This document shows, in pieces, positions 1-4,000 of a stretch of DNA of 8,572 nt (position 1 is the stretch's first letter; each line of letters begins with the position of its first letter). Source of the DNA: an uncultured Oscillospiraceae bacterium (GTDB taxonomy: Bacteria > Bacillota > Clostridia > Oscillospirales > Acutalibacteraceae). The notes below the pieces were generated by a model. The model saw only the letters and a program-made list of their open reading frames with translations, ran no database searches and was not told the DNA's origin. The position numbers were made by a program, and so were the translations under genes. The stretch is from assembly GCA_902495835.1 (NCBI GenBank), contig CABUYS010000056.1, positions 1-8,572 on the forward strand, read 5' to 3'.

Positions 1-78
1 TAGCAGTTTTTAGACCGATAATTCATTCTACATCAAAAGAACTTTTTTGTCCTTCTTACACCACTGAACTACACGGGC
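1..78 (-). other. tRNA-like sequence, probably a degenerate tRNA, cut by window edge
   Basis: Read leftwards from 78, the strand begins GCCCGTGTAGTTCAGTGG. This matches the acceptor 5' arm, the TA at positions 8-9 and the start of the D arm of a bacterial tRNA, and closely resembles common glycine tRNAs. The rest is not canonical. A 4-5 bp stem (AGGAC/GTTCT) closes an all-A six-base loop with no U33. A weak T-arm-like stem (CGG/CTG) follows, and no GTTCGAAT box is seen. The matching 3' acceptor strand CACGGGC is absent and would have to lie left of position 1. I infer a decayed tRNA or tRNA-derived remnant. A chance match cannot be excluded. Confidence 0.35.
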
Positions 79-104
79 TTTCGCGTTGTTTTCCACATAC
101 AAAA

Positions 105-134
105 AGCTGAGAAATCATATAAAATTTCTCAGCT
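105..134 (-). terminator. intrinsic terminator, leftward
   Basis: A perfect 11-bp inverted repeat (AGCTGAGAAAT / ATTTCTCAGCT) encloses an 8-nt loop. On the minus strand it is followed at once by five Ts. On the plus strand no T tract follows, so the direction is leftward. It lies about 210 nt beyond the stop codon of the 344-625 gene and is the first hairpin with a T tract after it, so it probably ends that transcript and leaves a long 3' tail. A smaller stem (AAGGT/ACCTT, about 136-154) sits just before it. Confidence 0.65.
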
Positions 135-343
135 AAGGTATTATTTAAACCTTCAATTTTATCAGAAAAGACACTTTCTAAAAGCATTAATTTAAACATA
201 GGACACAAGCAAATTAATTTAAAAAATTCGTTTTTAAATTACTACAAAAAATATGTAACCCTCAATAAGTTTTAAAAATATATTTACCTACGCCTTTATT
301 TAAATTTTGTCCAAAAATCAACATTTATAATAATTGTGCCTTG
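135..343. other. AT-rich spacer without a convincing gene
   Basis: This lies between the 344-625 gene and the leftward terminator. It is very AT-rich, with an imprecise low-complexity direct repeat ATTAATTTAAA at 186-196 and 213-223. Two short minus-strand frames exist: 20 codons ending near 260, and 47 codons from 199 down to 56. Neither has a ribosome binding site. If the terminator at 105-134 belongs to the gene at 344-625, this stretch is its 3' untranslated region. Confidence 0.4.
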
Positions 344-625
344 TTACCAATTTTCTTCACGCATCAAAATATAATCTTGAACTATATCATTAAAATGAGC
401 AGTATCTATTACGTCTTCACAGAGATATTCAATAAGTTCACACACAAATTTTTTATCTGGGGATATACTTTCGATTGTTTCTTCTCTGCTGATTTTAGGA
501 CTGCTTTCACATATTTGAACCCCGTAATGATTCATATTGCCATCGGACGTCTCGCAAAGATTATACCTAATTGTTTTGTCTGCCATGGAATGAAGCGATT
601 TTTCGTAAAGATTTTCTACTGTCAT
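344..625 (-). CDS. small conserved protein, DUF6514-like
   Basis: A 93-residue soluble, acidic protein with no signal peptide or membrane helix. The central YGVQICES stretch is followed by a block with ISPDKKFVCELIEYLCED and then NDIVQDYI. This order resembles DUF6514, a family of roughly 90-110 residue Clostridia proteins of unknown function; I assign it from memory of the pattern, so the family is tentative. The ATG start is supported by a purine-rich GGGG site (633-636) 7 nt upstream and by a good promoter at 665-693. It appears monocistronic, with its terminator probably at 105-134. The longer plus-strand frame over the same bases has no ribosome binding site and looks like a shadow. Confidence 0.7.
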   Translation of the reverse strand: MTVENLYEKSLHSMADKTIRYNLCETSDGNMNHYGVQICESSPKISREETIESISPDKKFVCELIEYLCEDVIDTAHFNDIVQDYILMREENW

Positions 626-664
626 TTTATTTCCCCGTTTCTAAATTTATTTGCTACAAGAATT

Positions 665-693
665 ATTTTAGTAATATTTGTTATAGTATTCAA
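665..693 (-). promoter_or_regulatory. sigma-A-type promoter for the DUF6514-like gene
   Basis: On the minus strand TTGAAT (688-693) and TAAAAT (665-670) are separated by exactly 17 bp. Transcription would start near 658, leaving a leader of about 33 nt before the ATG at 625. In DNA this AT-rich, near-matches arise by chance. The correct spacing and the position directly before a gene with its own ribosome binding site favour a real promoter. Confidence 0.6.
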
Positions 694-970
694 CGAAATA
701 TACCCAAAAATTTACGAATAACATTTCAATATGTTCTTAAAGATGTTATATTCTTTAAAAATATTCGACTTATTTCTACAAAATTAAAAAAATTCGCATA
801 AAAAATTAATAATTAAAATGACATATTCTTGATATTTATAGTGAAATAAATTACAAGGAAATTTTTGTTGAAGTTATATTTTTAACAGGAAAACAATAAA
901 TAAAATGTTTTTGATTTTATCTTTAATTATTTAAATATAAAAACTTAAAACAAATTCACTTAATATTTAA
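694..970. other. AT-rich intergenic spacer, nothing recognised
   Basis: This is the middle of the roughly 400-bp gap between the two leftward genes. Both strands are full of stop codons and runs of A and T. I see no ribosome binding site with a usable frame, no RNA gene signature and no repeat beyond low-complexity AT. The edges of the gap hold the promoter at 665-693 and the terminator at 971-1008. Confidence 0.5.
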
Positions 971-1008
971 ATAACGTTCCCGAATTTTTTGTCATTCGAA
1001 AACGTTAT
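971..1008 (-). terminator. intrinsic terminator after the small membrane protein gene
   Basis: ATAACGTT and AACGTTAT (971-978, 1001-1008) pair, as do CGAAT and ATTCG (981-985, 994-998). The two bases between the stems are CC opposite AA on the plus strand, a mismatch. On the minus strand they are TT opposite GG, so leftward RNA forms an unbroken 15-bp helix with two G-U pairs and an 8-nt loop. That shows the hairpin acts in leftward RNA. It starts 23 nt after the stop of the gene at 1032-1454. The U tract after it is short and interrupted (UUAAAUAUU), so termination may be partial. Confidence 0.6.
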
Positions 1009-1031
1009 AATATTTTTTTAAATTATCCTAT

Positions 1032-1454
1032 TCAGCTCTCGGTTGTACATCTTAAAAAATTTACAAAAGCTGAAATTAAAAGCACAAAGAATAAAACAAG
1101 CAGCGCTATAATAATAGTAGGAACAATAGAACCAACATCAAGTGTAATGGAAAGTGCAATTATTGACATAATTATAGTTCCCAAAGTACCTATCAACAGG
1201 CATTTTAAATTTTTTCTCAAGCAATGAGCAAACCTTGCACAAGCTTCCGAGCATGAACTAAAAAGTGTGCTCCCTGAAATAAAAACTAACGAAAAAGCAG
1301 CTATTGCAAATGCAATCCATATACCTGTTACTACAGCAGTAATATATCCCAAATAAAACAATACACCTGCGGCAATACCTGCTATTATGCTCCAAACTAT
1401 GCCTGCTACACTACAGCTTCCGCATACGCAGTTTCTTTTGTTTTCTGCTTTCAT
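1032..1454 (-). CDS. small cysteine-containing four-helix membrane protein, function unknown
   Basis: A 140-residue integral membrane protein. Four hydrophobic segments lie at about 17-38, 42-62, 84-105 and 109-133. A short hydrophilic N-terminus carries C9, C11 and C14 (CVCGSC). The loop between helices 2 and 3 carries C68, C72, C78 and C85, and C136 is near the C-terminus. With four helices and the N-terminus inside, both cysteine clusters would be cytoplasmic, which would suit metal binding or redox; this is inference. Similar short cysteine-bearing membrane proteins occur in Clostridia without a known role. The ATG is backed by AGGGGTGG 6 nt upstream and a divergent promoter at 1512-1540. 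It is monocistronic, with a terminator at 971-1008. Confidence 0.75.
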   Translation of the reverse strand: MKAENKRNCVCGSCSVAGIVWSIIAGIAAGVLFYLGYITAVVTGIWIAFAIAAFSLVFISGSTLFSSCSEACARFAHCLRKNLKCLLIGTLGTIIMSIIALSITLDVGSIVPTIIIALLVLFFVLLISAFVNFLRCTTES

Positions 1455-1483
1455 TTTTATCCACCCCTTACTTTATATGTCTT

Positions 1484-1512
1484 GAATGCAGGTATAAGTT
1501 TAAACTGCATTC
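1484..1512. repeat. inverted repeat overlapping the leftward promoter, possible operator
   Basis: Perfect 8-bp arms GAATGCAG and CTGCATTC are separated by 13 bp. The right arm touches the -10 element of the leftward promoter and covers its expected start point near 1505. The first RNA arm would therefore be mostly untranscribed, which makes a DNA operator likelier than an RNA hairpin. It also lies about 57 to 85 bp upstream of the expected rpe start point. No repressor family is recognised from the motif. Confidence 0.4.
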
Positions 1513-1540
1513 TTATATAATATATGTAAGTTCTTGACAA
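1512..1540 (-). promoter_or_regulatory. leftward promoter of the small membrane protein gene
   Basis: On the minus strand TTGTCA (1535-1540) and TATAAG (1512-1517) are 17 bp apart. The start point would be near 1505, giving a leader of about 50 nt before the ATG at 1454. Its -35 hexamer overlaps the -35 hexamer of the rightward rpe promoter by five bases, so the two may compete for RNA polymerase. Confidence 0.6.
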
Positions 1541-1562
1541 TGAGATACAACATTCATATAAT
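1534..1562 (+). promoter_or_regulatory. consensus sigma-A promoter of rpe
   Basis: TTGACA (1534-1539) and TATAAT (1557-1562) are both perfect consensus hexamers, separated by exactly 17 bp. The start point would be near 1569, leaving a leader of about 55 nt before rpe. Such a complete match suggests strong, constitutive transcription unless a regulator acts, for example at the nearby inverted repeat 1484-1512. Confidence 0.85.
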
Positions 1563-1584
1563 CATACTAAAATATATCATCCGT

Positions 1585-1627
1585 GAAGGGAGATGCCTTG
1601 CGATTTTTATCGCTTAAAAAATTATGA
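1585..1627 (+). promoter_or_regulatory. rpe translation-initiation leader: distant SD, mini-frame and hairpin
   Basis: The only strong Shine-Dalgarno before rpe is GAAGGGAG (1585-1592), 31 nt from the ATG at 1624; the bases just before the ATG are A/T only. Five nt after it a TTG opens a 9-codon frame that ends in TGA at 1625-1627, overlapping the rpe ATG as ATGA. A GTG at 1583 is in the same frame. Between them GCGAT-TTTT-ATCGC (1600-1613) can form a small hairpin that would bring the SD and ATG closer. Either translational coupling or a folded spacer could explain initiation. Confidence 0.5.
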
Positions 1628-2250
1628 AAATTTCACCTTCTATGCTTGCCAGCGATTTTTCAAACTTGGAAAACGAAATTAAAAAAATAAAAAATGCCGA
1701 CATGGTTCACATGGACGTTATGGACGGAAATTTTGTACCTAATATTTCTTTCGGTGCAGATGTTATCAAATCTTTGAGAAACAAAAGCACCCTTCCTTTT
1801 GACGTACACTTAATGATAAACAATCCTTTAAAATACATAGATTCTTTTGCCGATGCGGGAGCGGATATAATAACATTTCATGCAGAGTCAAACTCTGACA
1901 TAGAAAAAACCATAGAAAAAATAAAATCAAAAAACATAAAAGCAGGAATTTCCATTAAGCCAAAAACACCTGCCCAAGTTTTGTTCCCTTATCTTAAATA
2001 CATAGATGTAGTATTGATAATGACAGTAGAACCCGGATTCGGCGGACAAAAATTCATGCCCGAACAAATTCAAAAATCGTTAATATTAAGGAATCATTCA
2101 CCTAATGAAAAATTTTTAATCGAAGCAGACGGAGGAATAAATTTCGAAACTATAAATATAGTTAAAAAGTACCCGGTAGACATTTGTGTTTCGGGAACAT
2201 GTATATTTAATTCTCCAAACCCTTGCGAAGCTATTGAAAAATTAAAATAA
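1624..2250 (+). CDS. rpe: ribulose-phosphate 3-epimerase
   Basis: This enzyme interconverts D-ribulose 5-phosphate and D-xylulose 5-phosphate in the cytosolic pentose phosphate pathway. The 208-residue protein is a complete TIM barrel, slightly shorter than the usual 215-225. Family signatures are in order: S6 in ISPSMLASDF, H29 and D31 in MVHMDVMDGNFVPNISFG, H62 in FDVHLM, the MTVEPGFGGQKF phosphate-loop region (133-144) and D169 in EADGGI. The histidine and aspartate positions match the metal ligands and the two catalytic aspartates (D31, D169) of the family. The end is a slightly divergent SGTCIF in place of the usual AGSAIF. An in-frame TAA at 1615-1617 fixes the start at this ATG, although it lacks an adjacent Shine-Dalgarno. 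It is followed closely by the GHL10 gene, probably in one operon. Confidence 0.95.
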   Translation: MKISPSMLASDFSNLENEIKKIKNADMVHMDVMDGNFVPNISFGADVIKSLRNKSTLPFDVHLMINNPLKYIDSFADAGADIITFHAESNSDIEKTIEKIKSKNIKAGISIKPKTPAQVLFPYLKYIDVVLIMTVEPGFGGQKFMPEQIQKSLILRNHSPNEKFLIEADGGINFETINIVKKYPVDICVSGTCIFNSPNPCEAIEKLK

Positions 2251-2262
2251 CAGGTGAATTTT

Positions 2263-3489
2263 GTGAATTCAAAAAAACGTACGAGTTTTTTCTCGGCTTT
2301 GTTGCCTCTGGTATTTTGTTTTGCTGTACTTGGAAGCTGTAAAATTATAAATTATTACAAAAAAAGAAATATTGAAAATACTACTCCAAAAATTTCTCAA
2401 ATCTCAGATACGGTTTATGATGATTCTCAAGAAGAAATGCGAGGACTTTGGGTGTCTTTCATAGACTTGGAAATTAATTCTGATGAAAATACTCAACAAA
2501 AATTTGAAAATAAATTTCAAAATATTATAAACAAAGCAAAAAACCACAAAATAAACACCTTGATTGTTCATGTGCGTTCACACGGAGACGCTCTTTATCC
2601 CTCAAAGATATTTCCATGGTCACACTTATTAACAGGAAAACAAGGAGTAGCTCCGTCTTTTGACCCTTTAAAATATATGGTTGAAGAATCTCACAAAAAT
2701 AATCTTAAGTTTCATGCATGGATAAATCCTCTTAGAATAAAGTCCAAAACGTGCCCAACCGAACTGAGCAAAGAAAATCCTTGCTTTAAAAACGACTTCG
2801 AAAAACACACAATAACTCATGCCGACGGTATTTGTTATAATCCCGGGTGCAGCGAGATACAAAATTTGGTAATTGAAGGCGTGAAAGAAATTGTTGAAAA
2901 TTATGATGTAGACGGCATACATTTTGACGATTATTTCTATCCTGAAAAACAAAACACAATTACAAAAGACCTCTTATTTGAAGAGTATTCAAAAAAAGAA
3001 AAAAATCCTGTAAACGAATCCGAGTGGAGAAAAAATAACGTAACGGAAATAGTTAAAAAAACTTATCAAACCATAAAACAAGTTAATCCAAATATACAAT
3101 TCGGCATTTCTCCTCCGGGAATCATAGAAAAGTGTTATAGAGAAGGAGCAGATGTTAATCTTTGGCTAACAAACGAAGGTTACCTTGATTACATTTGCCC
3201 TCAAATATATTGGAGTATAGATTTTGAAGAAATGCCTTTTGAAAAAACTGCATTAAAATGGAAAAATATAACGCATAATCCAAATATTAAAATTTACAGC
3301 GGTTTGGCACTTTATAAAATAGGAACCGATCTTGATAAAAACACGTGGAAAAACAGCAACGATATTATAAAAAGAGAAGTTCAAATACTCAGAAATTTGA
3401 ATTACAACGGATTTGTTTTATATTCTTCCAAATATTTAAATTGCCCCGAAACAGAAATTGAACTCAAAAATTTAAGCTCAATTATGTAA
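2263..3489 (+). CDS. GHL10/DUF187 glycosyl-hydrolase-like protein, probable lipoprotein
   Basis: From GTG 2263 the protein has 408 residues. This start has AGGTGA (2252-2257) 5 nt upstream; the GTG at 2254 has none. The N-terminus is a lipoprotein signal: KKR, a hydrophobic stretch and the lipobox LGSC, with the lipidated cysteine at 26. The mature part matches the GHL10 (DUF187) TIM-barrel group: RGLWVSFIDL at about 60, HVRSHGDALYPS near 103, HAWINPLRI near 151, DGIHFDDYFYP near 217 with likely acidic active-site residues, then FGISPPGI and DYICPQIYWS. A characterised relative, E. coli DigH, cleaves denuded peptidoglycan glycan strands, so a wall-related role outside the membrane is plausible but unproven. 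It is probably co-transcribed with rpe, 12 bp upstream, and converges on lspA, whose product would process it. Confidence 0.87.
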   Translation: MNSKKRTSFFSALLPLVFCFAVLGSCKIINYYKKRNIENTTPKISQISDTVYDDSQEEMRGLWVSFIDLEINSDENTQQKFENKFQNIINKAKNHKINTLIVHVRSHGDALYPSKIFPWSHLLTGKQGVAPSFDPLKYMVEESHKNNLKFHAWINPLRIKSKTCPTELSKENPCFKNDFEKHTITHADGICYNPGCSEIQNLVIEGVKEIVENYDVDGIHFDDYFYPEKQNTITKDLLFEEYSKKEKNPVNESEWRKNNVTEIVKKTYQTIKQVNPNIQFGISPPGIIEKCYREGADVNLWLTNEGYLDYICPQIYWSIDFEEMPFEKTALKWKNITHNPNIKIYSGLALYKIGTDLDKNTWKNSNDIIKREVQILRNLNYNGFVLYSSKYLNCPETEIELKNLSSIM

Positions 3490-3499
3490 AAATTTTAAT

Positions 3500-3937
3500 C
3501 TATTGCTTCTTCAAAATATAAACTGACATCATAACAATACCGAGGCTTATGAAATAATCGGAAATATTACATACGGGAGAAAAAAAGGTAAGCTGCAAAT
3601 AATCAGTTACAAACCCTAGGAAAATTCTATCCAATAAATTACCTATTCCTCCCCCTAGCACAAAGGCGGAAGACAAAAGAAACAATTTATCTCGATTTTT
3701 TTTAATAAAAATCAAATACATTATATATAACATTATTATCGAAGATATAAACACAGTTATAAGTGTATTCCCTGCAAACATACCCAAAGCTACTCCGAAA
3801 TTTTTCACATATGTAATTTTTAAAAACGGTAAAAAAGTATTTATGCATATGTGTTCGCTAATGTTTTGACGTATAAAATATTTAAATATACTGTCCATCA
3901 AAGGTATAAAAATAATTGATATATAAAATAGTATCAT
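3500..3937 (-). CDS. lspA: lipoprotein signal peptidase (signal peptidase II)
   Basis: This membrane aspartyl protease removes signal peptides from prolipoproteins after the lipobox cysteine is lipidated. The 145 residues (usual 145-170) form four hydrophobic helices. Family motifs are present: D15 and K19 near the N-terminus, NFGVALGMF (46-54, for the usual NxGAAF), GGGIGNLLDR (95-104), VTDYLQL with D112, and CNISDYFI with D127. D112 and D127 correspond to the catalytic aspartate pair. NISD replaces the common N-(I/V)-AD, and Phe of GAAF is Leu. The ATG has AGGATG 5 nt upstream. It lies 61 bp after ileS, the standard Gram-positive order. Its 3' end is 10 bp from the convergent GHL10 gene, and its whole length is probably covered by an antisense transcript. 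Confidence 0.95.
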   Translation of the reverse strand: MILFYISIIFIPLMDSIFKYFIRQNISEHICINTFLPFLKITYVKNFGVALGMFAGNTLITVFISSIIMLYIMYLIFIKKNRDKLFLLSSAFVLGGGIGNLLDRIFLGFVTDYLQLTFFSPVCNISDYFISLGIVMMSVYILKKQ

Positions 3938-3954
3938 AATTTCATCCTATTCAA

Positions 3955-4000
3955 AAAGCAAAGAGCAATCAAATGCAATTACTCTTTGCTTTGTTTTTTT
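3955..4000 (+). terminator. strong rightward terminator in the ileS-lspA junction
   Basis: Perfect 11-bp arms AAAGCAAAGAG (3955-3965) and CTCTTTGCTTT (3982-3992) enclose a 16-nt loop. On the plus strand G and then seven Ts follow, a classic intrinsic terminator for rightward RNA. On the minus strand only about five Ts, partly inside the stem, follow, so some leftward termination between ileS and lspA is possible. No plus-strand gene lies between lspA and this site, so the rightward transcript it ends should be the rpe/GHL10 message. Confidence 0.75.

Noticed and set aside
1..78. A functional tRNA with an insertion in the D loop
   Set aside because: A second D-stem strand (GAAT) can be found further on, but the following bases do not form an anticodon arm with U33 and a plausible anticodon, so a remnant is more likely than a split tRNA.
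3..110. Open plus-strand frame from the left edge to TGA at 108-110
   Set aside because: It resembles the spurious translations commonly produced by reading tRNA genes in antisense (TTELHG-type string), with no protein family recognised.
186..223. Direct repeat ATTAATTTAAA twice
   Set aside because: It is an A/T-only 11-mer in very AT-rich DNA and is not meaningful without further copies. There is no CRISPR-like regular spacing.
341..801. Plus-strand frames of 126 and 76 codons over the DUF6514-like gene
   Set aside because: They have no adjacent ribosome binding site and no recognised homology. The opposite strand has a promoter, a ribosome binding site and a family-like protein.
2668..2952. 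Minus-strand 94-codon frame within the GHL10 gene
   Set aside because: It covers the conserved HAWINP to DGIHFDDYF region in antisense and is a shadow.
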